Shown piece by piece: positions 1 through 9,912 of a stretch of 64,000 nt of DNA. The translations under genes were made by a program, and so were the position numbers. The notes below the pieces were generated by a model. It had not been told where the DNA came from, searched no databases, and saw only the letters and a program-made list of their open reading frames with translations. The stretch spans positions 62,001-126,000 of the forward strand of contig URMK01000011.1 of assembly GCA_900548905.1 (NCBI GenBank). Direction: 5' to 3'. Each line of letters opens with the position of its first letter. Positions within the stretch are counted from its first letter, which is position 1. The stretch comes from an uncultured Lachnospiraceae bacterium. Its GTDB lineage: Bacteria > Bacillota > Clostridia > Lachnospirales > Lachnospiraceae.

Positions 1-1167
1 AAGCAATGTCCAGTCCACCCCAATCCTTTGATAATGCATAAAGAGTGAAAAAGACGCGAGAACTGCGGAAAGCAACCCCAACCGTATTCCATAAACAGTA
101 CCCATAATAACTACAAAAAACAATCTTATATCAATGGAATCAAAATACAAAGAAGAAGATATATAATGATTCAAAAACTCCGTTACCAGAAAACCAACCA
201 AAAGCTCCGTATACTTTACAAGCCTTCCATCCTGCTCAAAAAGGCCGGAAAGTAATTTCCCTCTTCTCTTTTTCCCGTTATTTAACTTCTCCTGGAAAAG
301 GTTATATGAGGCAAAAAGACCATCTATTACATCTTCTACCGGGATCCAACCATATATTCTGCGGAGTTGCTCTGGATAGTCCGGATATGCTCCATATCCG
401 GGAGACTCCAAACTGTTTTGTGTATGGATCGTTATTTCTGGATTCAGTTTCTTTAATATCATGCTGAATTCTTCCCAGGTATGCTTATATCCGCTGCTCA
501 CATTATAGATCCCGCTTTCTTCTTCCTCCTCTTCCGTAATCCTTAGCATCAGCCCGGTTAAATCACTTTCTCCCACAAAATCGATAAAAGCATTTCCTCC
601 ATAAGGCAGATTTATATTTTCCTTCCGTTTAAGGCTCTCAAATATTTTTCCCAGATATAAGTTACTGTTATCTTCTCCCCCAAGATATGGCACGCGCAGT
701 ATTATAAGTTTCTGATGCCGGCTCTTACTTAAAAAACTACAATACTCTTCTAATTGACCTATTTCTAAAGCTCTGGTATCCTGATAGCGTTTTTCCGGTA
801 CAAGTACATCTCCATCATATACCGACGTATAGTTCAGACTATCATATGAGGTTAGAAATACCATTCTATCAACACCAAATTGGGAACATAAATCCAAAGT
901 CCTTTCCAACTCCCTGTTTTCTCCAAAAATACCACTTCCGCCATCAACATAACCGCTAAAAAAAAATACTGTCTGAAAAGAATACACATCAAAGAGGCTT
1001 CCAAAGCCATCATCCGTAGGATTTAACTTATATTGTTTTACTTTGTCGGGCACCCTTTTCCTCTCTTCCTCTTTTCCCGCCAAAATCACTCGATTGTCTT
1101 CCGTCAGCCGCCTTAATCCCTCTTCGTGAAGAAGAAGAGTCTTACCTGTTATCAAAATATCCGCCAT
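1..1167 (-). CDS. SDR/epimerase-like domain fused to membrane segments, PelD-like (3' end outside window)
   Basis: The frame is open from ATG at 1167 to the window edge (389 codons) with no stop, so the gene is partial. Residues 1-290 read as an extended SDR/NAD-epimerase fold (start MADILITG; LTSYDSLNYTS near 120; substrate-like part with YNVSSGYKHTWEEF near 235). The usual GxxGxxG is missing after DILITG and the YxxxK pair reads Y-Q-D-T-R, so catalysis is doubtful. From about residue 330 hydrophobic segments begin (LLVGFLVTEFL; LFFVVIMGTVYGIRLGLLSA), the kind of membrane region found ahead of GAF/GGDEF domains. Gram-positive pel clusters can carry a PelD with an N-terminal SDR domain, which is the best match I know; KdpD/DUF4118-like sensors are the alternative. 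Downstream genes lie outside the window. Confidence 0.5.
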   Translation of the reverse strand, partial: MADILITGKTLLLHEEGLRRLTEDNRVILAGKEEERKRVPDKVKQYKLNPTDDGFGSLFDVYSFQTVFFFSGYVDGGSGIFGENRELERTLDLCSQFGVDRMVFLTSYDSLNYTSVYDGDVLVPEKRYQDTRALEIGQLEEYCSFLSKSRHQKLIILRVPYLGGEDNSNLYLGKIFESLKRKENINLPYGGNAFIDFVGESDLTGLMLRITEEEEEESGIYNVSSGYKHTWEEFSMILKKLNPEITIHTQNSLESPGYGAYPDYPEQLRRIYGWIPVEDVIDGLFASYNLFQEKLNNGKKRRGKLLSGLFEQDGRLVKYTELLVGFLVTEFLNHYISSSLYFDSIDIRLFFVVIMGTVYGIRLGLLSAVLASFSLFMHYQRIGVDWTLL

Positions 1168-1357
1168 TATCCACCAACTTATCTATTTAATAATTTATGT
1201 AACTGTTCAAAACCTTTATTGTGTGCAGAACGTTCATATAGTCCATTATATTTATGCAGAGACAATTTACTATTATTCTATCATATAATCCTTCACCAAT
1301 TAATGCAAACCAAAAATGAAGCAGAATAATTGTCAAACATTACTGTTGGGTAATCTG

Positions 1358-1396
1358 TACAAAAAAACAGGTATGGGTTTTCCATACCTGTTTATA
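1358..1396 (-). terminator. Rho-independent terminator of rpoBC
   Basis: On the minus strand a perfect 12-bp stem (arms 1365-1376 and 1382-1393, AAACAGGTATGG and its complement) with a 5-nt loop is followed by a run of T. It starts 10 nt after the rpoC stop codon and ends the rpoBC transcript. The region 1168-1357 between it and the next gene shows nothing else I can name. Confidence 0.9.
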
Positions 1397-1402
1397 AATC
1401 AA

Positions 1403-4400
1403 CTATTCATTGTCCGCGATAGAAGCCGCCAGTTCATCCGCTTCTTCCCCGCCTTCATAATCATCCGCTTCCTCCGTGATGATATCCACTTCCTCATCCG
1501 GCAGCAAATCTTCATCCATGCCTTCATCAAAATTGAACTCATCATCCAGATCCAGCATATCATCCATTGCAATGTCCGTATTCAGGTGAACATCACGATA
1601 ACGCTTCATACCGGTTCCTGCAGGAATCAGTTTACCGATGATTACGTTTTCCTTCAGACCGATAAGAGGGTCCACCTTACCCTTAATAGCCGCTTCCGTA
1701 AGAACCTTGGTGGTTTCCTGGAAGGATGCTGCGGACAGGAAAGAGTTGGTGGCCAGCGCCGCCTTGGTGATACCAAGCAGTATCTGCTTGCCGTCCGCGG
1801 GCTGTTTTTCCTCTGCAACCAGTTCTTCATTCAGGTCTTCGTAATCCAGTGCGTCCACAAGAGTTCCGGGAAGGTATTCCGTATCCCCGCTGTCTTCCAC
1901 ACGCACCTTTTTCAGCATCTGACGTACAATCACTTCGATATGCTTGTCACTGATATCAACACCCTGCAGGCGGTATACACGCTGTACTTCACGAAGCATG
2001 TAATCCTGAACCGCACGGATTCCCTTGATTTTCAGCAGGTCATGAGGGTTAACGCTACCTTCTGTCAGCTCGTCGCCGGCCTCCAGAATCTGGCCGTCCA
2101 TAACCTTGATTCTGGATCCGTAAGGGATCAGATAGGCTTTGGATTCTCCGGTTTCATTGTTAGTAATGATAACCTCACGTTTCTTCTTGGTATCTTTAAT
2201 GACCGCAACACCGCCGAACTCAGCAATAATCGCAAGTCCTTTCGGCTTTCTGGCCTCAAAAAGCTCCTCAACACGGGGAAGACCCTGTGTGATATCATCA
2301 CCGGCAACACCGCCGGTATGGAACGTACGCATGGTAAGCTGTGTACCGGGCTCACCGATGGACTGTGCAGCGATAATACCGACTGCTTCACCCACCTGGA
2401 CCGCTTCACCGGTAGCCATGTTGGCACCATAGCACTTCGCACAGATTCCGTTTCTGGAACGGCAGCTTAAGATGGTACGGATCCTTACGCTTTCAACAGG
2501 TTCCCCCTTTTCGTTCACACCGATGGTCAATATCTTTTCCGCACGGGTGGGGGTAATCATATGATTGCGCTTAACGATCACATTTCCGTCACGATCCTTG
2601 ATATCCTCACAGGATACCCTGCCGGTGATTCTGTCTTTCAGACCTTCAATGGTTTCTTTGCCGTCCATAAAGGCCTTCACTTCCATACCCGGGATTTCAG
2701 GACGGTCTTCACAGCAGTCCATCTCGCGGATAATCAGCTCCTGGGATACGTCAACCATACGCCTGGTCAGGTATCCGGAGTCGGCGGTACGCAGAGCCGT
2801 ATCAGACAGACCCTTACGTGCACCATGGGCGGACATGAAATATTCCAGTACGTCAAGTCCTTCACGGAAGTTTGATTTAATGGGCAGCTCAATGGTACGG
2901 CCGGTGGTATCGGCCATCAGTCCACGCATACCTGCCAGCTGCTTGATCTGCTGGTTGGAACCACGGGCTCCGGAGTCCGCCATCATGAAAATATTGTTAT
3001 ATTTATCCAGTCCTGCAAGCAGAACGTCGGTTAATTCTTTATCTGTCTCATTCCAGGTTTCCACAACCGCACGGTAACGTTCTTCTTCCGTGATAAGGCC
3101 GCGGCGGAAGTTCTGGGAAATACGGTCAACCGTAGCTTGCGCCTCTGCCAGCATTTCCGGCTTCCTTTCAGGTACCGTCATGTCGGAAATAGAAACGGTC
3201 ATAGCGGCCTTTGTGGAATATTTATAGCCGGTAGCCTTGATATCATCCAGTACCTCTGCCATTCTGGAAGATCCATGGATATTGATAACTTTTTCCAGAA
3301 TCTGCTTCAGTCCCTTTTTGCTGACATGGAAATCAACCTCCAGCTTAAGGGCATTTTCAGGGATGCTTCTGTCCACAAAGCCCAAGTCCTGAGGAAGGAT
3401 CTCATTGAAGATAAAACGGCCCAGGGTGGATTCCACCACATCGGAAGCTTCCGTTGTGTCAGCCAGCTCCTTCGTAATTTTTACCTTGATTCTGGAATGT
3501 AGGGTAAGAACCTGGTTTTCATATGCCAGAATCGCTTCATTCAGGCTCTTGAAGTATTTTCCTTCTCCTTTTGCACCGGGCCTTTCCTGTGTCAGGTAAT
3601 AAATACCCAGTACCATATCCTGGGAGGGAACGGCAACCGGCCCGCCATCGGAAGGCTTTAACAGGTTGTTGGGGGAAAGGAGCATAAAACGGCATTCCGC
3701 CTGCGCTTCCACGGAAAGAGGAAGATGCACGGCCATCTGGTCACCGTCGAAGTCCGCATTGAATGCGGTACATACCAGGGGGTGAAGTTTAATCGCCTTA
3801 CCTTCCACCAGAATGGGCTCAAACGCCTGGATACCGAGCCTGTGCAGGGTAGGAGCACGGTTCAGCATAACAGGATGCTCTTTAATAACGTCCTCCAGGA
3901 CATCCCAAACCTGGGGATCCAGTCTTTCCACCAGCTTCTTTGCATTTTTAATATTCTGGGAAATACCTCTTGCCACCAGCTCCTTCATAACAAAGGGCTT
4001 GAACAGTTCGATAGCCATTTCCTTGGGCAGACCGCACTGGTAAATCTTCAGCTCGGGTCCCACTACGATAACGCTTCGCCCGGAGTAGTCAACACGCTTG
4101 CCCAGCAGGTTCTGACGGAAACGTCCGGATTTACCCTTCAGCATGTCGGAAAGGGACTTCAGTGCCCTGTTTCCGGGGCCTGTTACCGGACGGCCTCTTC
4201 TGCCGTTGTCGATAAGGGCATCCACTGCTTCCTGGAGCATTCTCTTTTCGTTACGGACAATGATATCCGGAGCACCCAGCTCCAGCAGTCTTTTCAGACG
4301 GTTGTTTCTGTTAATAATCCTGCGGTACAGATCATTCAGATCGGAGGTTGCAAAACGTCCGCCGTCCAGCTGTACCATAGGACGCAGATCCGGAGGAATA

Positions 4401-5125
4401 ACCGGAATAGCATCCAGAATCATCCATTCGGGACGGTTTCCGGACTCGCGGAAAGCCTCCACAACCTCCAGGCGCTTAATGATTCTGGCGCGCTTCTGGC
4501 CGGTGGATTCATTCAGCCCTGTTTTCAGTTCTTCCGATTCCTTTTCCAGGTCAATTGCTTCCAGCAGTTCTTTGATAGACTCAGCACCCATCCCTGCACG
4601 GAATTTATTGCCCCAGGTTTCTCTTGCGTCCTGGAATTCCTTCTCGGAAAGCACCTGCTTGTATTCCAGATTGCTCTCGCCAGTATCCAGCACGATATAA
4701 GAAGCGAAATAAAGTACCTTTTCCAGCACTCTGGGGGAAAGATCCAGAATCAGCCCCATACGGCTGGGGATACCTTTAAAATACCAGATATGGGAAACCG
4801 GCGCCGCCAGTTCGATATGTCCCATACGCTCACGGCGGACGCTGGATTTGGTGACTTCAACACCGCATCTGTCGCAGACAACACCTTTGTATCTGATTTT
4901 CTTGTATTTACCGCAGTGACATTCCCAGTCCTTGGTAGGCCCGAAAATGCGTTCGCAGAACAGGCCGTCACGTTCCGGTTTCAGGGTTCTGTAATTAATG
5001 GTCTCAGGCTTCTGAACCTCGCCTCTGGACCAGTCCCTGATCTTCCCGGGTGATGCCAGACCAATCTTGATCGCATCAAACGTCATCGGCTGATATACTT
5101 CATTTTTTGTAGTTGTTTCAGACAT
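1403..5125 (-). CDS. rpoC: DNA-directed RNA polymerase subunit beta'
   Basis: 1240 residues, a normal length for clostridial beta'. It forms the catalytic core of RNA polymerase with RpoB. The N-terminal zinc-binding cysteines are C69, C71, C84 and C87. The magnesium-binding active-site loop NADFDGDQ lies near residues 455-462, and a second zinc cluster (CRSRNGICAKC) is in the C-terminal half. The bridge-helix/trigger-loop region (GARKGLSDTALRTADSGYL; TMRTFHTGG) is present. The end is a strongly acidic tail. The start ATG has AAGGAG 7 nt upstream. It follows rpoB after 115 nt and is co-transcribed with it. Confidence 0.98.
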   Translation of the reverse strand: MSETTTKNEVYQPMTFDAIKIGLASPGKIRDWSRGEVQKPETINYRTLKPERDGLFCERIFGPTKDWECHCGKYKKIRYKGVVCDRCGVEVTKSSVRRERMGHIELAAPVSHIWYFKGIPSRMGLILDLSPRVLEKVLYFASYIVLDTGESNLEYKQVLSEKEFQDARETWGNKFRAGMGAESIKELLEAIDLEKESEELKTGLNESTGQKRARIIKRLEVVEAFRESGNRPEWMILDAIPVIPPDLRPMVQLDGGRFATSDLNDLYRRIINRNNRLKRLLELGAPDIIVRNEKRMLQEAVDALIDNGRRGRPVTGPGNRALKSLSDMLKGKSGRFRQNLLGKRVDYSGRSVIVVGPELKIYQCGLPKEMAIELFKPFVMKELVARGISQNIKNAKKLVERLDPQVWDVLEDVIKEHPVMLNRAPTLHRLGIQAFEPILVEGKAIKLHPLVCTAFNADFDGDQMAVHLPLSVEAQAECRFMLLSPNNLLKPSDGGPVAVPSQDMVLGIYYLTQERPGAKGEGKYFKSLNEAILAYENQVLTLHSRIKVKITKELADTTEASDVVESTLGRFIFNEILPQDLGFVDRSIPENALKLEVDFHVSKKGLKQILEKVINIHGSSRMAEVLDDIKATGYKYSTKAAMTVSISDMTVPERKPEMLAEAQATVDRISQNFRRGLITEEERYRAVVETWNETDKELTDVLLAGLDKYNNIFMMADSGARGSNQQIKQLAGMRGLMADTTGRTIELPIKSNFREGLDVLEYFMSAHGARKGLSDTALRTADSGYLTRRMVDVSQELIIREMDCCEDRPEIPGMEVKAFMDGKETIEGLKDRITGRVSCEDIKDRDGNVIVKRNHMITPTRAEKILTIGVNEKGEPVESVRIRTILSCRSRNGICAKCYGANMATGEAVQVGEAVGIIAAQSIGEPGTQLTMRTFHTGGVAGDDITQGLPRVEELFEARKPKGLAIIAEFGGVAVIKDTKKKREVIITNNETGESKAYLIPYGSRIKVMDGQILEAGDELTEGSVNPHDLLKIKGIRAVQDYMLREVQRVYRLQGVDISDKHIEVIVRQMLKKVRVEDSGDTEYLPGTLVDALDYEDLNEELVAEEKQPADGKQILLGITKAALATNSFLSAASFQETTKVLTEAAIKGKVDPLIGLKENVIIGKLIPAGTGMKRYRDVHLNTDIAMDDMLDLDDEFNFDEGMDEDLLPDEEVDIITEEADDYEGGEEADELAASIADNE

Positions 5126-5240
5126 TGTGCACTCCTTCCAAAACTATTCCGGATGATCGGCCTGCCTTACGGCAGACCGTTTCCTTGAACAACGGATGGC
5201 CCGCGGAGCGTGACATCCCTTGTTTCCATACAGATGCAGA

Positions 5241-8200
5241 TTATTCTTCGATTTCCTCAAAGTTCTCTTCTATATCGAATTCCAGGTCATCGTCGGCTTC
5301 CTCTTCTTCAGCTGTTACCAGTTCGCCGCTCTCGTCGTCGAATTCCTGGGACTGATATCCGAGTTCGCCAAGAGAATCTTTTTCAAGTTTCTCATAACCT
5401 TTGGAGTCACCTTCGATTTCGTAACGGTAATCCGTATCACCGTAGTCCACCGTTTCCATGATTTCCACTTCCGTATTGTCCTCACGCAGAACCTTAACAT
5501 CCAGCGCAAGAGACTGCAGCTCCTTCAGCAGAACTTTGAAGGATTCCGGAATGCCGGGCTCAGGAATGTTTTCACCCTTGATAATGGCTTCGTAAGTCTT
5601 CACACGTCCCACAACGTCATCGGATTTAACCGTCAGGATTTCCTGCAGGGTATATGCAGCGCCGTAAGCTTCCAGCGCCCAAACTTCCATTTCTCCGAAA
5701 CGCTGTCCGCCGAACTGCGCCTTACCGCCCAAAGGCTGCTGGGTTACCAGTGAGTAAGGGCCTGTGGAACGGGCATGGATCTTATCGTCTACCAGATGAT
5801 GCAGCTTCAGGTAGTGCATATGGCCAATGGTTACGGCACTGTCAAAGTACTCCCCGGTACGGCCGTCGCGCAGCCTTACCTTACCATCCCTGCTGATGGG
5901 AACGCCCTTCCATAAATCTCTGTGGTCTCTGTTCAGTGACAGATACTGCAGAACCTCCGGACGCAGTTCCTCTTTATGCTTTGCTTCAAATTCATCCCAG
6001 GACAGGTTCACATAATCGTTAGCCAGATCCAGGGTATCCATAATATCAATTTCGTTTGCGCCGTCAAATACAGGCGTCGCCACGTTAAAGCCCAGGGCTT
6101 TTGCCGCAAGGGACAGATGGATTTCCAATACCTGTCCGATATTCATACGGGAAGGCACGCCCAGAGGATTCAAAACGATGTCCAGAGGACGTCCGTTAGG
6201 CAGATAAGGCATATCTTCCACAGGAAGCACACGGGAAACAACACCCTTGTTACCATGGCGGCCTGCCATCTTGTCACCGACGGAAATCTTCCTCTTCTGC
6301 GCTATATAAATGCGGACAGCCTGGTTTACACCGGGAGACAGCTCATCGCCGTTCTCTCTGGTAAATACCTTGGCATCCACAACGATACCGTATTCCCCAT
6401 GGGGAACCTTCAGGGAGGTATCCCTTACTTCTCTTGCCTTCTCACCGAAAATGGCACGAAGCAGTCTTTCTTCTGCGGTCAGTTCGGTCTCTCCCTTGGG
6501 AGTAACCTTACCTACCAGGATATCTCCTGCACGCACTTCCGCACCGATTCGGATAATACCTCTGTCATCCAGATCCTTCAGGGCATCATCACCAACACCG
6601 GGGACATCCCTGGTAATTTCTTCCGGCCCCAGTTTTGTATCCCTGGCTTCCGCTTCATATTCCTCAATGTGGACGGATGTATATACATCCTCCTGCACTA
6701 ATCTCTCACTTAAAAGGACAGCATCCTCGTAATTGTAACCTTCCCAGGTCATGAATCCGATCAGGGGATTCTTGCCCAGAGCCAGTTCGCCTTCCTGGGT
6801 GGAAGGGCCGTCCGCAATTACCTGGCCGGCACTCACATGGTTGCCCTTGAATACGATAGGTCTCTGGTTATAGCAGTTACTCTGGTTGCTTCGTGCGAAT
6901 TTGGTAAGATGGAACTCCATCTTTTCCCCGTCATCACAGGTCATCTTAATCAGATTGGAGGATACATAGTCTATCGTACCCGGCTTCTTGGCAACCACAC
7001 ATACGCCGGAGTCAACTGCTGCTTTCACTTCCATACCGGTTCCTACCGCCGGGGCTTGTGTGGTAAGAAGAGGAACGGCCTGACGCTGCATGTTGGATCC
7101 CATCAGCGCACGGTTGGCATCGTCGTTTTCCAGGAAAGGAATCAGGGCAGTAGCCACGGAGAACACCATCTTGGGGGATACATCCATGTAATCAAACATA
7201 CCCTTGGGATATTCCTGTGTTTCTTCCCGGTAACGGCCGGATACGGAATTCTTCACAAAGTGTCCTTCCGCGTCCAGAGCTTCGTTCGCCTGGGCAACAT
7301 GGTAATTATCTTCCTCGTCGGCGGTCATATATACAACATCTTCCGTTACCCTGGGGTTAGACGGGTCGGATTTGTCTATCTTACGGTAGGGTGCTTCCAC
7401 GAAACCGTACTCGTTAATTCTCGCATAACAGGCCAGGGAGTTGATCAGACCGATGTTGGGTCCTTCAGGCGTCTCGATAGGGCACATTCTTCCGTAATGG
7501 GAATAATGTACGTCACGTACCTCGAATCCGGCACGGTCACGGCTCAAACCGCCCGGTCCCAATGCGGAAAGACGTCTCTTATGGGTAAGCTCACCCAGCG
7601 GGTTATTCTGATCCATGAACTGGGACAGCTGGGAGGAACCGAAGAATTCCTTAACGGCAGCCTGTACCGGTTTGATGTTGATCAGAACCTGAGGCGAAAT
7701 CTCTTCCGCATCATGTGTGGTCATTCGTTCACGGACCACTCTTTCCATTCTGGACAGACCGATACGGTACTGGTTCTGGAGCAGCTCGCCCACAGCCCTG
7801 ATACGTCTGTTGCCCAGGTGATCGATATCGTCATCGTTTCCGATGCCGTATTCCAAATGGATATTATAATTAATGGAAGCCAGGATGTCTTCCTTCGTAA
7901 TATGCTTCGGTATCAGCTCGTGAATGTTCTTCCGGATAGCTTCCGCCAATTCTTCCGGATCCTGGGAATATTCTTCCAGGATCTGTGCCAGAACAGGATA
8001 ATATACCAGCTCGGTAACGCCCAGATCCCTGGGATTGCAGTCCACATAATGCGTCAGATCAACCATCATGCTGGAAAGCACCTTCACATTGCGTTCCTCC
8101 GTCTGGATATAGACGAACGGCACCGCACAGTTCTGGATGGTATCCGCCAGTTCTGCGGTCACCTTGGTGCCGGCAGCTGCCAGAAGTTCTCCCGTTGTGG

Positions 8201-9107
8201 TATCTATCACATCCTCAGCCAAAATATGGCCCCGGATGCGGTTCTTAAGCATAAGCTTTTTGTTGAATTTATATCTGCCCACCTTCGCCAGATCATATCT
8301 CCTGGGATCGAAGAACATAGCGTTGATCAAACTCTCCGCGCTCTCAACGCTCAGGGGTTCACCGGGACGGATCTTTTTATACAGTTCTAAGAGACCCTCC
8401 TGGTAATTCTCAGAAGTGTCTTTGGAAAAGCTTGCCTCTATCTTGGGTTCGTCGCCGAACAATTCCCTTATTTCATCATTGGTGCCCACTCCCAGCGCAC
8501 GGATCAGGACCGTGATGGGAACCTTTCTTGTACGGTCCACGCGGACATAGAAAACATCGTTGGAATCCGTCTCATACTCAAGCCAGGCGCCTCTGTTGGG
8601 GATAACAGTACAGCTGTAGAGAGTCTTACCAATCTTATCATGGCCGATTCCATAATATATGCCGGGTGAACGAACAAGCTGGCTGACAATGACACGCTCC
8701 GCACCATTTATAACAAAGGTTCCTGTCTCAGTCATCAAAGGCAGATCGCCCATGAAGATTTCATGTTCTGTAATCTCTTCTTTTTCTTTATTGTAAAGAC
8801 GTACCTTAACTTTTAAAGGGGCCGCAAATGTAGCGTCTCTTTCTTTACATTTCTCGATAGAATACTTCACATCATCTTCGCACAGTTCGAAATCCACGAA
8901 TTCCAGGCTTAAATGGCCACTGTAATCTTCTATTGGAGAGATATCGTCAAAGACCTCTTTCAGGCCTTCATCGAGGAACCACTGATAGGAGTCCTTCTGG
9001 ACTTCGATCAGGTTCGGCATCTCCAAAACTTCCTTCTGCCGTGAATAACTCATACGCATGTTCTTGCCGGTGGCAATTGGACGTATTCTGTTCTTTTCCA
9101 TTGACAT
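5241..9107 (-). CDS. rpoB: DNA-directed RNA polymerase subunit beta
   Basis: 1288 residues. The rifampicin pocket is wild type (FFGSSQLSQFMDQNNP, then THKRRLSALGPGG), predicting sensitivity at the usual D516/H526/S531 positions. The GDKMAGRHGNKG motif of the catalytic half is present. The tail is acidic (EEEEADDDLEFDIEEN). Two ATG codons compete: one at 9107 lies only 2 nt after GGGGTG, and one at 9101 is 8 nt after it. The second, giving a product starting MEKNRIRP, has the better spacing. It has its own promoter at 9290-9318 and lies upstream of rpoC in the same operon. Confidence 0.98.
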   Translation of the reverse strand: MSMEKNRIRPIATGKNMRMSYSRQKEVLEMPNLIEVQKDSYQWFLDEGLKEVFDDISPIEDYSGHLSLEFVDFELCEDDVKYSIEKCKERDATFAAPLKVKVRLYNKEKEEITEHEIFMGDLPLMTETGTFVINGAERVIVSQLVRSPGIYYGIGHDKIGKTLYSCTVIPNRGAWLEYETDSNDVFYVRVDRTRKVPITVLIRALGVGTNDEIRELFGDEPKIEASFSKDTSENYQEGLLELYKKIRPGEPLSVESAESLINAMFFDPRRYDLAKVGRYKFNKKLMLKNRIRGHILAEDVIDTTTGELLAAAGTKVTAELADTIQNCAVPFVYIQTEERNVKVLSSMMVDLTHYVDCNPRDLGVTELVYYPVLAQILEEYSQDPEELAEAIRKNIHELIPKHITKEDILASINYNIHLEYGIGNDDDIDHLGNRRIRAVGELLQNQYRIGLSRMERVVRERMTTHDAEEISPQVLINIKPVQAAVKEFFGSSQLSQFMDQNNPLGELTHKRRLSALGPGGLSRDRAGFEVRDVHYSHYGRMCPIETPEGPNIGLINSLACYARINEYGFVEAPYRKIDKSDPSNPRVTEDVVYMTADEEDNYHVAQANEALDAEGHFVKNSVSGRYREETQEYPKGMFDYMDVSPKMVFSVATALIPFLENDDANRALMGSNMQRQAVPLLTTQAPAVGTGMEVKAAVDSGVCVVAKKPGTIDYVSSNLIKMTCDDGEKMEFHLTKFARSNQSNCYNQRPIVFKGNHVSAGQVIADGPSTQEGELALGKNPLIGFMTWEGYNYEDAVLLSERLVQEDVYTSVHIEEYEAEARDTKLGPEEITRDVPGVGDDALKDLDDRGIIRIGAEVRAGDILVGKVTPKGETELTAEERLLRAIFGEKAREVRDTSLKVPHGEYGIVVDAKVFTRENGDELSPGVNQAVRIYIAQKRKISVGDKMAGRHGNKGVVSRVLPVEDMPYLPNGRPLDIVLNPLGVPSRMNIGQVLEIHLSLAAKALGFNVATPVFDGANEIDIMDTLDLANDYVNLSWDEFEAKHKEELRPEVLQYLSLNRDHRDLWKGVPISRDGKVRLRDGRTGEYFDSAVTIGHMHYLKLHHLVDDKIHARSTGPYSLVTQQPLGGKAQFGGQRFGEMEVWALEAYGAAYTLQEILTVKSDDVVGRVKTYEAIIKGENIPEPGIPESFKVLLKELQSLALDVKVLREDNTEVEIMETVDYGDTDYRYEIEGDSKGYEKLEKDSLGELGYQSQEFDDESGELVTAEEEEADDDLEFDIEENFEEIEE

Positions 9108-9289
9108 TTCACCCCGTTCTTATGATTTGTTCGCCATTCGTTCCCGCGAAGGCAGTGCCTGCACCCTTGGTGAAAGCAAACGAATCGGCATCTGCCGGCA
9201 GTAACAGAACCCTCCGACAGGCAGCTTGATATTAGTTTATCGGTATTACGCACAAAAATAGCATAACTTACCACAATAGTGCACTATCC

Positions 9290-9318
9290 ATTCTACTACA
9301 AGAAAAATGGGAAGTCAA
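9290..9318 (-). promoter_or_regulatory. SigA-type promoter of rpoBC
   Basis: TTGACT (9313-9318) and TAGAAT (9290-9295) are separated by 17 nt on the minus strand. A 12-bp perfect palindrome, ATAGTGCACTAT (9276-9287), sits at the predicted transcription start. The leader to rpoB is about 180 nt and holds nothing else I recognise. rpoBC therefore need not depend on read-through from rplJL. Confidence 0.7.
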
Positions 9319-9401
9319 CCAATATTTTTGTAAAATTGTGGATAACTTTGGAAACGGATTGCCTTCCGGCCCGTTTTCCGGAAACGGCTCAAAAGAATAA
9401 C

Positions 9402-9450
9402 AAAAAAGAAACCTCTGCCGCACTGAATCAAACAGCATGGCAAAGGTTTC
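9402..9450 (-). terminator. Terminator/attenuator after rplL
   Basis: GAAACCTTTGCC pairs with GGCAGAGGTTTC (one G-U pair) around a 19-nt loop, followed by six T on the minus strand. It lies between rplL and the rpoB promoter, the usual place for partial termination that keeps L7/L12 in excess over RNA polymerase. Confidence 0.8.
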
Positions 9451-9484
9451 ATAGTAGTCAGTCCGAAGTGTGTAAGTACCCTGA

Positions 9485-9862
9485 TTATTTAAGAGTAACT
9501 TTAGCGCCTTCCGCTTCCAGTTTCGCTTTGATGTCATCTGCATCCTGCTTGGAAGCAGCTTCCTTAACAACCTTGGGAGCGCCGTCAACAACATCTTTTG
9601 CTTCCTTCAGGCCGAGTCCGGTAACTTCACGAACAACTTTGATAACCTTAACCTTGTTAGGGCCAACTTCTGTCAGCTCTACGTCGAATTCTGTCTTTTC
9701 TTCAGCTGCTTCTGCTGCGCCTGCACCTGCTGCTGCAACTACAACACCTGCTGCTGCGGATACACCGAATTCTTCTTCACATGCTTTTACAAGATCGTTT
9801 AATTCTAATACGGATAATTCTTTGATTGCATCAATAATTTCCTGAGTGGATAATTTAGCCAT
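9485..9862 (-). CDS. rplL: 50S ribosomal protein L7/L12
   Basis: 125 residues. It forms the ribosomal stalk and recruits translation GTPases. The N-terminal dimerisation helix (TQEIIDAIKELSVLELNDLV) is followed by an Ala/Gly-rich hinge (about 40-60) and the C-terminal factor-binding domain (EKTEFDVELTEVG, GLGLKEAKDVVDGAPK). The start is the ATG at 9862, which has GGAGGT 7 nt upstream; an in-frame ATG at 9877 overlaps that SD and is rejected. It follows rplJ after 50 nt. Confidence 0.97.
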   Translation of the reverse strand: MAKLSTQEIIDAIKELSVLELNDLVKACEEEFGVSAAAGVVVAAAGAGAAEAAEEKTEFDVELTEVGPNKVKVIKVVREVTGLGLKEAKDVVDGAPKVVKEAASKQDADDIKAKLEAEGAKVTLK

Positions 9863-9912
9863 TTTATTTACCTCCATTTAATTTGTTGTTTTTCTTTTCT
9901 AAGTGTTACGTA

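Noticed and set aside
1316..8390. Several long plus-strand frames opposite rpoB and rpoC
   Set aside because: Antisense shadows of conserved polymerase genes.
9863..9877. Upstream in-frame ATG for rplL
   Set aside because: It is part of the GGAGGT ribosome binding site; the conserved L7/L12 start is at 9862.
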